Part shown: positions 44,511 through 53,500 of the stretch, in pieces
Numbering within the stretch: the stretch's first letter is position 1
Layout of the letters: every line of letters begins with the position of its first letter
NCBI RefSeq assembly: GCF_900107015.1
Contig: NZ_FNOI01000010.1
Coordinates: 56,922-120,921 of the forward strand
Direction of reading: 5' to 3'
Length of the DNA stretch: 64,000 nucleotides
DNA from: Litoreibacter albidus
GTDB lineage: Bacteria; Pseudomonadota; Alphaproteobacteria; Rhodobacterales; Rhodobacteraceae
Translations under genes and position numbers: made by a program
Notes under the pieces: model-generated
What the model saw: only the letters and a program-made list of their open reading frames with translations
Told to the model about the DNA's origin: nothing
Databases searched by the model: none

Positions 44511-44932
44511 CCCCCGCCAAGCGCAACACCCTGCCCAAGACGGCCCGAAAAATCCCGCTGGATTTCTCGCTAACCACCGTCAACATCGTGTTGCTGCTGA
44601 TCTTCTTCTTCCTCGTCTCCGGCTCCCTTATCGAGACGGAAGAACTCAGCGTCGATCTCGCCGAAACCTCTGAACTCCCCCTCGACCGCCTGCCGCGCCC
44701 GTTGCTGCTGATGGACGTCGGCGACAAGCTGCAACTGAACGGTGACCCCGTCACCGAAGACACGTTGCGCGCCGCCCTGTCGCCGCTCCTCAACAAAGAC
44801 CGCCCACGGCTGCACATCCTTGCCGACCGCGACGTGCCCGCAGGGGCATTGGTCTCCCTGATCCAACGCGGCGACCTGCAAGGCATAGAAATCAAGCTCG
44901 TCACCCTGCGCCAACACACGCCGAAATCATGA
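44507..44932 (+). CDS. ExbD/TolR family protein, second copy without the transmembrane aspartate
   Basis: A 141-residue protein with a GTG start coupled to the previous stop. The single transmembrane segment (about 22-41) is LTTVNIVLLLIFFFLVSGSL. Aligned on the FF-L-SSL end with the first copy, Asn26 takes the place of Asp25; aligned on the FSxT start, Ile27 does. Either way no acidic residue lies in the membrane part. The periplasmic domain (RLPRPLLLMDVGDKLQLNGD, LHILADRDVPAGALVSLIQR) is intact. ExbD works as a dimer within an ExbB pentamer, so a heterodimer with one protonatable subunit is possible. Its stop overlaps the next ATG by 4 bases. Confidence 0.85.
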   Translation: MTPAKRNTLPKTARKIPLDFSLTTVNIVLLLIFFFLVSGSLIETEELSVDLAETSELPLDRLPRPLLLMDVGDKLQLNGDPVTEDTLRAALSPLLNKDRPRLHILADRDVPAGALVSLIQRGDLQGIEIKLVTLRQHTPKS

Positions 44933-46254
44933 GCAACACAAACACCAACCTTTGGGAAAGCCACGACGCCAACCCGATGCTTTGGATGGCCACGGCTGCC
45001 ATCGCCTTGGTCGCGCATCTGGCCGCGCTTCAGGTCGGGATCACGGCCTACCAATCGCATGCCGCCAAAACCGCAGAAGCGCCGCAGGAAACCAAGATCT
45101 TCGCCGCAGCCCTGCAATTGGCAGGGGCCGAGGTCACGCCCCCGCCGCAACTCGTGGATACCCCAGCCCCCGTTGACGCCGCACCCGTCGTAGAACCGCC
45201 TGAACCCGCGCCGCAGGTGTTGACGCCCGCTGTAGCCGCCCCCGTAGTGGCTGATCTCGTAAGCAGCGCTGCCCCGATCGCCGCCCAAGCGCCAACACTC
45301 GCGCCCGTGGCCACGCCATCCGCGCCCCAAACGTCACCTCCCCCACAACCCGGGGTTGCGCCGGTTGCCGCAGCGCCGCTCCGTGCCGCCACAGTTGCCA
45401 AAGCCGTCACGGCGGACAACGACGAGACATTGGAAGTCGCGGTGCTTGACGCGCCAAGCGTCATTGGCACCGAGCCCGCGCCAATCCCTGTCCCCGATCC
45501 CGCCCCCGTCCCCAATCCGGCCCCCCTGCCTGATCTGGCGAAATCCCTGCCACCGCCACCCAGCGACATCACCGAAGACCAATCCGGTGTCGCCTCCGCA
45601 AACGCCCCCGCCCAATCGGCGGAGCAGGCGCAGGAGACCTACGACACAGTCCTCGACTTTCTGCGTGGGTTTGACGGCGGCCCCTGCTTTGCCGCGCTGC
45701 CCGTTCTGGCCGAGGACGGGGCGTTCCGGTTTGAAACCTTCGCCCAAAGCGACGCCGACCTCGCCCGCTTCAGACAGGCCTTGGAGCTGGAGACAGGCAC
45801 CCTTCCCGGAACGGTCATGAAACCCGTGAGCGACGCCCAATGTCAGGCCCTGCCCTTTGTGACCGCCGCCGCGCGCTACCCTGAGTTTCAGCTTTATTTC
45901 GACATCGCCGCGCGGGACATCCCAAGTGGCGATCTTCTGTCGGGCAAGCTCGGCAATACCTCCGGCGGCTTCGTGTCGCTTTTACTGATCGACGACGAAG
46001 GCGTCGTGCAGGACTTGGGAAGTTTCTTGAAGTTCCGCGCGGGCTACGCTGGGTTTGACATCCCGATGACGCTCAAAGGCTCCCCCGTGAAAACGCAGCA
46101 ACTCCTGATGGCGCTGTCCACGCGGGCACGCCTGAAAACACTGAAATCGCTCTCCGGCCAGCCCGCCAAGGACTTTTTCAAGCGCCTGTCCGTCGAGATA
46201 CTGCTGCAAGGCGGCGGCGAGGACGTCGCCCTCGTCGCCTTTTCCGTGCGCTAG
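44929..46254 (+). CDS. TonB-like inner membrane protein with a domain shared with T6SS kinase PpkA
   Basis: A 441-residue protein with TonB layout: a short cytoplasmic tip, one transmembrane helix (about 16-40), and a long Pro/Ala-rich periplasmic spacer (about 50-235). The C-terminal domain (about 240-441) is not the TonB fold by sequence. It has Cys253 in GGPCFAALP, Cys305 in SDAQCQALPFV and SGDLLSGKL, followed by VSLLLIDDEGVVQDLGSFLK. The same pattern with identical cysteine spacing ends the PpkA kinase encoded convergently. The second half resembles the DUF4384-type fold found with caspase-like proteins. It is the last gene of the ExbB-ExbD-ExbD operon and probably its energised effector; the ligand is unknown. 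Confidence 0.8.
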   Translation: MSNTNTNLWESHDANPMLWMATAAIALVAHLAALQVGITAYQSHAAKTAEAPQETKIFAAALQLAGAEVTPPPQLVDTPAPVDAAPVVEPPEPAPQVLTPAVAAPVVADLVSSAAPIAAQAPTLAPVATPSAPQTSPPPQPGVAPVAAAPLRAATVAKAVTADNDETLEVAVLDAPSVIGTEPAPIPVPDPAPVPNPAPLPDLAKSLPPPPSDITEDQSGVASANAPAQSAEQAQETYDTVLDFLRGFDGGPCFAALPVLAEDGAFRFETFAQSDADLARFRQALELETGTLPGTVMKPVSDAQCQALPFVTAAARYPEFQLYFDIAARDIPSGDLLSGKLGNTSGGFVSLLLIDDEGVVQDLGSFLKFRAGYAGFDIPMTLKGSPVKTQQLLMALSTRARLKTLKSLSGQPAKDFFKRLSVEILLQGGGEDVALVAFSVR

Positions 46255-48611
46255 TTGTCGAGGCGGAAATACTGGATAGACGCCGCCGCTTCGGAGCCGC
46301 TGGTCTGAATTTCAGTCTCGATAATCGGCATCAAGGCAGCAACGTCCGCCCCGTTCCGCGCCGCATTGGCCGTTACCAGTCGGGACCGCGTGGTGACCGC
46401 TACGATCATCTGCGGCACGCTGCCATCCTCGCCCGCGCTGTTCATGCCAAAGCGGAAGGACTGCGACCCATCCGCATCTGTTTGCAGCAACGACGTCAGG
46501 TTAAACGCCCCGCCCTTGCCAGACACAAGGAACAGGTAAACCGGACGCCCCAGCACACCCGTCAGCTTGCCGCTTAGGGTGTCGCCGCTTTGCAAAACAT
46601 CGGTGTCGAGTTCCAACACAGGTGCCGCCGCGCCGGAACGGTCCAGCCGCGCCACGAAGTCCAGAACGGGGCACTGGTTCTCGCGCACGATACGCACGCC
46701 AATGTCCGGCTCCACGCCGTGCGCCGCGCTAAAATCTTTCAGCAATTCCTCGAACGGTGCCGCGTCCGTAGCGAAGCCCTCGATGGAAACCTTGTCCCCG
46801 TCGCTAGAACGGATCGCCTGATATACGCAGTCGCCCGTGATGTAATCCTTGAGCCATGCCAATTGCGTCCCGATCTCGCCCAAAGTTGGGTCTGGGGTTT
46901 CCTCGGGCGTAGCTGTTTCCGGTTCGGGATCAGGCGTTGGATCCGGCGCGACCTCTGGCTCTGGATCTTCGTCGGGGACGGGATCAGGAGTAGGCTCCGG
47001 ATCAGGCGCAGGTGGCGTAACCCGCTCCGGCGCGACCTCAGGTTCGGGGTCCGGCGTATCTGGCTCCTCCGGCGGCGTCGCCACCGCGACTTGTTCCGGC
47101 GTGGTCGGCTCTGGGCCATCTGCGGCAAACGGGCCGAGACCCATTACAGCCGCCACACCAACGCCCCCCGCCACAACAGCGGCCAAGCCGAAGCCGATGA
47201 TCTTGCCACTGCCGCCCGACTTCGCGGGCGCTTCAACGGGCGGTGTCGTCTGCGTCGGCGCACTGGTCACGGGCGCGGCCCCGAACGGGCTTTCGCCACT
47301 TGGCGCGCCAGTTTGCTGGCCCATTGCCGCATGATCCGGCGGCAGGCTCAATCCTGCCCCCGTCGCCGCAACACCCGTGCTATCGGCGGCGTAAGGCACA
47401 GCGGATGTTTGCGGTGCGCCCGTCTGCATTTGCGGCGGGGTGGAGATCATCGGGCTGATCACAGTGCGTCCGATTGGCGGCGCCATATCAGGTTCTGCGG
47501 CCCCGTCAGGACGGTACTGCGCAGGCACCAGCGACGGGTCTTCGATCATCCGCGCGACTTCTGCCATCGTGGCGGGGCGGTTGGCCGGATTGGGCTCCAG
47601 CATATACGCGAGGATCGGCTGCAACTCTGGGTAGACGCCCGATAGATCAGGAATTCCAGACCGTGATTGGACCGCATCCACAATGGACGCGCCCATCGGC
47701 AGCGGCTTGCCAACGGCGGCCCCCGCCGACATCAGCCCAAGCGAGTAGATGTCGGAGCGCGCGTCAACCAAACCATCGAAATGCCCGAGCTGCTCTGGTG
47801 AGACGAAGTTGAACTTACCCGCAAACTGGCCGTGCAGCGTGCCCTCGGTAATCGCCGTCGATTTGGCGATGCCAAAGTCGATCAGCTTGGCGTGGTTCAG
47901 CTTGCCGCCTTCGACAATGATGTTGTCAGGGCTCAGGTCACGGTGGGTGATTTCCAGCTCATGCGCACGGTTCAACCCGTTGGCCAGCCGCCGGATCAGC
48001 AGCTTCACGTCGTCCAATGACAGCGCGCCGGTTTGCTCCATCATATCGGCCAGCGGAATACCGTCGACGAATTCCATGATCAGGCAGAACCGCCCAAGGT
48101 CTTCGTCTTTGACGAAGTTCAGGTAGCGCACAATGGCTTCGTCGTAGAGCTTGCCAAGGATGCGGGCTTCGCGGCGGAACAGCTTGATGATCTTCTCGTC
48201 ATGCGCCAGTGCAGGCAGCACGATCTTAATCGCGACCTGATCACCCGTGTGGTAGTTCACCCCACGGTAAACCTCGCCCATGCCGCCGGCCGAAATCAGC
48301 TCCTCGATCTCGTAGTTGTTGTTGATGCGCGTGCCCACGGGCACCGCCGTGGAGGGTGTCCCCTCCCCGTCTCCGCTTTTGACAGGGGCTTCCTCAATGG
48401 GCACATCAGGCGCGCCGTCTTCGAAGCTTTCGGCCTCTTGCTCCGGTTTCGGCTCTCGTGCGGAGGGCGCAATTTCCGTGCGGTCCGACGCGGCAGGCGC
48501 AGGTTTTCTGGCCGCGGGTTTCTTCGCGGGCGCATCGCCATCTTTACCCGTCTTAGGCGCATCCGCGCCGTTCGGGGTGTCTGGCTCATCAGGGATGTCG
48601 TCGATACTCAT
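46251..48611 (-). CDS. ppkA: T6SS-associated membrane Ser/Thr protein kinase
   Basis: A 786-residue Hanks-type kinase. After a 95-residue acidic/Pro-rich leader, the kinase domain (about 100-365) has GGMGEVYRG (glycine loop), VAIKIV (Lys), ITHRDLSPDNIIV (catalytic loop) and LIDFGIAKS (metal-binding Asp). A linker holds Thr383 in GRTVISPM. One transmembrane segment lies near 475-500 (IIGFGLAAVVAGGVGVAAVM), then a Pro/Glu-rich spacer and a periplasmic domain (about 585-786) with Cys595 and Cys647, homologous to the TonB-like neighbour. PpkA phosphorylates an FHA-bound target to activate the T6SS. The phosphatase gene is 6 bases upstream. Confidence 0.92.
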   Translation of the reverse strand: MSIDDIPDEPDTPNGADAPKTGKDGDAPAKKPAARKPAPAASDRTEIAPSAREPKPEQEAESFEDGAPDVPIEEAPVKSGDGEGTPSTAVPVGTRINNNYEIEELISAGGMGEVYRGVNYHTGDQVAIKIVLPALAHDEKIIKLFRREARILGKLYDEAIVRYLNFVKDEDLGRFCLIMEFVDGIPLADMMEQTGALSLDDVKLLIRRLANGLNRAHELEITHRDLSPDNIIVEGGKLNHAKLIDFGIAKSTAITEGTLHGQFAGKFNFVSPEQLGHFDGLVDARSDIYSLGLMSAGAAVGKPLPMGASIVDAVQSRSGIPDLSGVYPELQPILAYMLEPNPANRPATMAEVARMIEDPSLVPAQYRPDGAAEPDMAPPIGRTVISPMISTPPQMQTGAPQTSAVPYAADSTGVAATGAGLSLPPDHAAMGQQTGAPSGESPFGAAPVTSAPTQTTPPVEAPAKSGGSGKIIGFGLAAVVAGGVGVAAVMGLGPFAADGPEPTTPEQVAVATPPEEPDTPDPEPEVAPERVTPPAPDPEPTPDPVPDEDPEPEVAPDPTPDPEPETATPEETPDPTLGEIGTQLAWLKDYITGDCVYQAIRSSDGDKVSIEGFATDAAPFEELLKDFSAAHGVEPDIGVRIVRENQCPVLDFVARLDRSGAAAPVLELDTDVLQSGDTLSGKLTGVLGRPVYLFLVSGKGGAFNLTSLLQTDADGSQSFRFGMNSAGEDGSVPQMIVAVTTRSRLVTANAARNGADVAALMPIIETEIQTSGSEAAASIQYFRLDN

Positions 48612-48617
48612 CCGCGC

Positions 48618-49400
48618 TTAAAATCCTTGAGTCCAGTCAAGCGGGTCGTCGCCCGCCACAGTGTCTTGGGGTCGCGCGTTGCAGCGCACGACAATTACCG
48701 TCACATTATCACGCGCCCCGCGCGACAAGGTGGTTTGTATCAAAGCGTCACAAGCGGCTTGCGGCTCGTGGCTGGCCAGCACGCTGGCCATCTCGTGATC
48801 CTCCACATGCTCCGTCAGCCCGTCGGAACACAACAAAAACACGTCCCCCGCCTGCAAGCTGCCAAACGTCTCGTCAGTGTTCGGGCTGCTAGAGACGCCA
48901 ATCGCGCGGGTGATGACATTCTTGCGCGGCCAGTGTTCCGCCTGCTCTTCGGTGATCGCGCCGGAGTTCAGCAACTCCTGCACCTCTGTATGATCCGTGG
49001 TCACTTGGCGGTACTGCCCGTCGCGCAAAAGGTAGATGCGGCTGTCGCCCGACCAGATGCAGGCGAACAATTCCTCGTGCACCAAAAGGGCCACCAATGT
49101 GGCCCCGATCGTCGCGCCACCAAGCGCTTGCGACTGCTCCACAATGACGCCGTGCGCGCGGGTCAGCCGCTCCATGAACCGAGCTTGCAAATCAGGGGCA
49201 GAGGCAGGGCGGCCAATGGAAGAAATCTTCTCGACAATGGCTTGCGACGCGAAGTCCCCCGCCTCGTGTCCACCCATGCCGTCGGCCACAACCCAAACGC
49301 CGCTGTCGGGTTTGGACAAATAACTGTCTTCGTTGTGATCGCGGACAACGCCGGTATCCGTGCCCGCGCCTGTCTCGTAGATAAATTGGCCCGTCCCCAT
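48618..49400 (-). CDS. pppA: T6SS-associated PP2C protein phosphatase
   Basis: A 260-residue PPM/PP2C phosphatase, cytoplasmic. The metal-binding motifs are TGVVRDHNEDSYL, VWVVADGMGGHEAGDFA, LLCSDGLTEHVEDHEM and GARDNVTVIVV. It removes the phosphates added by PpkA and so switches off T6SS assembly in the threonine phosphorylation pathway. An AGGAG site precedes the ATG, and a gap of 103 bases to tagF may hold a separate promoter. It is followed 6 bases later by the kinase gene, so phosphatase and kinase are co-expressed. Confidence 0.94.
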   Translation of the reverse strand: MGTGQFIYETGAGTDTGVVRDHNEDSYLSKPDSGVWVVADGMGGHEAGDFASQAIVEKISSIGRPASAPDLQARFMERLTRAHGVIVEQSQALGGATIGATLVALLVHEELFACIWSGDSRIYLLRDGQYRQVTTDHTEVQELLNSGAITEEQAEHWPRKNVITRAIGVSSSPNTDETFGSLQAGDVFLLCSDGLTEHVEDHEMASVLASHEPQAACDALIQTTLSRGARDNVTVIVVRCNARPQDTVAGDDPLDWTQGF

Positions 49401-49503
49401 GGCGACTCCTGCTTAAAATACGCTGATCACAATATGTGCGCCCAAGCCCTGCACCGGTGCTGCGGTGTCCCCCAGAGCCTGAATTTACTTCAGTTTGAAC
49501 AGC

Positions 49504-50505
49504 CTAGTCCTTTTCCGCCTCTTCTGCCAAGGCATCGTGTGTTTCTTCGGTGTTATTGGTCTTCACTGTGGTCTCTGGCGCATCGCGTGTCGCAAATGGC
49601 GATTGCGGCCCGTCGTCCTCGTCGTCTGTCGCCTCGTCAATCGGCTCCGCATCATAGAGCGCTTTGGGAACGGGCCGCGCGCCCTCCCCCGACCACCACG
49701 GATCCGACACCGGAATGATCGACGGCTCGCCCTCATATTCCTCGTTCACCGGGGCCTCAGGCTCTGCCTGCTGCTCCTCGACTTCGAACGGGTCTACCTC
49801 CGGCACTGGTCCGGGTTCAGGTTCGGCCACAGGCACGGGCGCAGGCTCGTCCGCAATATTGCCCGCCAAAAGCCACTGAAACACCGACGCATCCGGCCAG
49901 CCCTCCGCCGCGTGGAACGTCGCGGTGCGCGACGCGTCCCCCGCGCTCCACCAATAGCTGCGGCGCGCAGCGGCGCGGCGGTGGTCGGTTGTCGCGACAT
50001 TGGCCATCATCTCATCCACGGCGCCCGCCGTGTGCACCGCCCAAAAACCGGCCTCCCCCCCCGCGAAAGACGCAGGCAGAAATCCGTCAGGCAATGCGAA
50101 CATCTCCGCCAGTTCGGCGGCGGTCTCAGGCGTGTCATGCTCCAGCATCAGCGCTTCCAACGCGGCGTACCAACGCTGCTCCGGCACGACTGTGGGCGGC
50201 GGAAAATCGGCCCCCTCAATGAGCGCGATAAGCGGGAAGCGACGACCTACTTTGTCGTGGCTGAACACCATCACGCCCGCGACAGGCCCACCCAAGGCGG
50301 CGGGCACAACCCCTTCGCCCAGCCAGAACCGCAGCGGCAAAGCCACGTCATAAAACGGCTGCCAGACGTCGCCCAGATTGTCGCGCACACGCGGCAAGAC
50401 CGCGCCCATCCATTCCTCCAGCGCCACTTGCATCGGCTTGGACATGCCCGCGCCGATGAAGTCCCCGAAGGCTGGGTGCTTGCCGAAGATGCCAATCCTA
50501 CCCAT
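49504..50505 (-). CDS. tagF: T6SS accessory protein TagF (ImpM)
   Basis: A 333-residue cytoplasmic protein. The TagF domain (about 1-165) begins RIGIFGKHPAFGDFIGAGMS and has PFYDVALPLRFWLGEGVVP and VFSHDKVGRRFPLIALIEG, characteristic of the family. The C-terminal third is acidic and disordered (PEVDPFEVEEQQAEPEAPVN). TagF represses T6SS assembly after translation in Pseudomonas and Agrobacterium by acting on the Fha protein. Some alphaproteobacteria carry a TagF-PppA fusion; here the two are separate neighbours. It lies 8 bases after tssM. Confidence 0.92.
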   Translation of the reverse strand: MGRIGIFGKHPAFGDFIGAGMSKPMQVALEEWMGAVLPRVRDNLGDVWQPFYDVALPLRFWLGEGVVPAALGGPVAGVMVFSHDKVGRRFPLIALIEGADFPPPTVVPEQRWYAALEALMLEHDTPETAAELAEMFALPDGFLPASFAGGEAGFWAVHTAGAVDEMMANVATTDHRRAAARRSYWWSAGDASRTATFHAAEGWPDASVFQWLLAGNIADEPAPVPVAEPEPGPVPEVDPFEVEEQQAEPEAPVNEEYEGEPSIIPVSDPWWSGEGARPVPKALYDAEPIDEATDDEDDGPQSPFATRDAPETTVKTNNTEETHDALAEEAEKD

Positions 50506-50513
50506 CCTTCAGA

Positions 50514-53500
50514 TCACAGACCTTGCGGGCATTTGAACTCTGACAACTCGCGCAACGTGAACGGGTTGTAGAGCGCATTCACCCGCACAGAGTAGCTCAC
50601 ATACCGCCCGCCAATCGTGTAGCGGACCTGCGTGGCGTCGCCCTGCTGGCGCGGGGATCCGGCGCGGATGAACTGCATAAACGCCCACGGCCCCTGATCA
50701 AACTGGATGGAGCTTTGACGCCCGTTCAACCCCGGCAAGAACTGCAAGGTGGTCGACGATCCCGCCGACGGCCATTTGACCGTTTGCGGTACATTGCCAA
50801 CCTGACGTGTGGTGATCACCTGCCCGTTCACCTCCAGCACCGCTTGGCGCACTTGGTCATGCGCGGAGGCTTGGCTCACCGTCACCTCCAACTCTGGGTT
50901 GGAGCCGCCCGTGGGGAAGAACGCATCGCGGATACGCGCCGCCCGCTGGAACTGGCGCAAGGTGCCAAGGCTCAACCGGTCGCCCAACTGGCTTTCCGAC
51001 GACCAACTCCAGCTTTCGCCCGATTGGTCCGCATGCGGGCTAAGATGTTGCAGGAAGAAACGGTCCATCACGCCGTCCGGCGCGAACACCCGCGCGAACT
51101 GCGCCATCGGCACCTGCCGCGAGGTCGGTCCGTTGAACGGATAGCGCCCCGTGATGATATCATTGCACACGCGGGTCACTTGGTTGGTCAGGTCTTGGTT
51201 CAGCTGCGCAATCGACGTGTTCGCCGCGTCGCCCTCGAAGTCCTCAACCGCCTCGTTCACCATGCGTGCCAAAGGCGGTGGCAACCGCGACGCGGTGGAG
51301 CGCAGGATACCGATCTGCACAGGCAACTGCGCCGCCGCCTGCGTGGCGTTAAAGCCCGCTGCGATCACAAGGTTCTGTTGCACCTGCCCCAGATTGCCCA
51401 GAAGCGCATCAATAGGCCGCGCCGTTCCGGCGGAACCCGACGCAAGCAACGCGTGCCATTCGGCGAACTGCGCCTCAATCGCGGCCCCCGGCACCAGCGC
51501 TTGCGCCGTGCCGCCACCACCGGCGGAGCCCGCGCGGCGTTGCGATTTACTGCCCGTGCCCAAAGCTGCCGTCAGGCCGATACGGGTCAAACCGTTGGTG
51601 CGGTTGATAATGCGGTTCTTGACTTGGTTCGCGGCCTGCGCGCCCGCCTCGGAGTTCGCCAGCCCACCGACGGCCCCCGCAACGTCGCCGCCCAAATCAA
51701 GTCCCTCATTCGGGTCCACCGTCAGTTGCGTCTCGCGCGTGACCGCCTCCACCAGCATCAAAAGCGGCGATGTCGTCGGCGAAGACGCGGCCGCCAAGGA
51801 CGCATAGGCGGGTTTATCTGCGGACATCGGGGCCAGCTTCAACTGGTTCAACAGCCCTTCCCACGCCGACAGGTAATCCTCGCGGTACTTGCCCAGCAAA
51901 GCGCGGCCCAAGCCGCTCAGCTGCGCGTCCACCTTGGCGGTTTCTGCATAGTCGCCCATCACCCATTGCTCGCGGTCCAGCTTGCCTGCGACCTCGCTCA
52001 ACTGGTCAAGGAAGAAGTCCTGAAAGCCGTCGTAGGTGTAGAGGGCGTTCACGCCCAACTCCCCTAGGTCGGACCCGTCGACAGTCTCAAATACCAGATA
52101 CGCGTCCGGCCCCACGCGGTCGACCAGATTGAACCGGTCGATCCCCGAAAACTCCACCGTGGCCTTGATCAATGCATAGGCCTGATCGGCCACCGACATG
52201 CGGGCCAGAATACGCTCGCCTGCGTCCACCAATTCGCTGTCCAGATCAACACGCACGTCGCGGGTGCCGTCCAGCTCCAGCATCGCCAGCAAATGCGCCT
52301 CAAGGTCTTGGCGCGTGGCACGGTTGGTCGGTCCGGGATAGAGGTTGTTAAAATCCTCGCGGAACCAGCCGCGCACCAGATCATCCTCCGGCGCGGGGGC
52401 CACGCCGCCCAACAGCTTGTAGACCTTCAGCCCCTCATAAATCGCCAGCGTTTCGTTGGTCTGCACGAATTGCGACAGCTGCTCCTCTAGGCGCAGCACC
52501 AGACGCGGGCGGAACATCCGCTCCAGACCATCGGCATAAGACGCCTCCGAAGCAATCTGCAACTGCTCGCGGCGCGACAGGCCGAAGCCCTCAAAGATGC
52601 CATGATCGTCCCCGCCGCCTTGCGCCACGGAATCCAGCACCCCGTCCCCATCGGTGTCAATCTGCTCTGGCACCTCTTGCGTGGAGGCATAGCCCGTCGG
52701 CATGTCTCGCAGCAATTGCAGGTAGCCCGAAATGGTCTGGAAGTCGGTGTCATCCACCACAACTTCCGACAGCTCTTCGCGCGCGGCCAACTCGTAGTCC
52801 GACATCGCCGCCTGCGCGGAGCGCACCAAAGACGCGTTCGCCCAGTAGGAATACCCCCACGCGGCCAACAGGCCCACAGTCGCCAATCCAACGATTGAAA
52901 AGCCCGCGATACGCAGGCCATTGGCACGGTTCACCGCCTTGCGGTCGTAGGTCACCCAGCCCTGCTCTGGGAAAATCACATGTTTCAGCAGGTCGTGCAG
53001 GAAGAAGCTTTTGCCCTTGCCCGACATGAAGCCGCCCGCCACCGCCGCATCCGCGCCAAAGCTGCGACCCATCGCCCCCAGCACTTGGTCGATCGGCGTG
53101 CCTTCCTGCGTCCCTGACGAGAAGTAAAACCCACGCAGCAAAGCGTTGGTTTTGTAGCGGGTCGGCTCGAACACTTGCCCCAAGAACGACGCGATATTCT
53201 CGCGCATCATCGCCATCTGTCCGGGCAGGCCGAAAATGGCGATGCGGTTCACGCCGTCCGGCTCTTCGGACAGGCGGTCCATCACCTCATCGGACAGGCG
53301 GCCAACCAGCAGGTCAAACTCTTCGCCCACTTGCGTGTGCGTCTGCTCCGCGCGGCTCTTGGTCTGGAACGTGGTGCCCCACACCTTCTGGCGACGCGAC
53401 GCGCTGAAGCTCGCGAAATATTCGCGGAAACCGGCAATCAGGTCCGACTTGGTGAACAGCACATAGACCGGAAAATCAATTTTCAGCGTCTCGTGAATTT

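Noticed and set aside
44929..46254. Canonical TonB
   Set aside because: The membrane helix and Pro-rich spacer match, but the C-terminus lacks the TonB signature and instead resembles the PpkA extracytoplasmic domain.
48033..49718. Long open frame on the plus strand (561 codons) across ppkA and pppA
   Set aside because: It is antisense to two clear genes, its translation is rich in Arg, His and Leu without domain motifs, and it follows from GC-rich third positions of the real genes.
50715..52067. 450-codon open frame antisense to tssM
   Set aside because: It lies fully inside tssM and its product is Arg-rich and low in hydrophobic core patterns.
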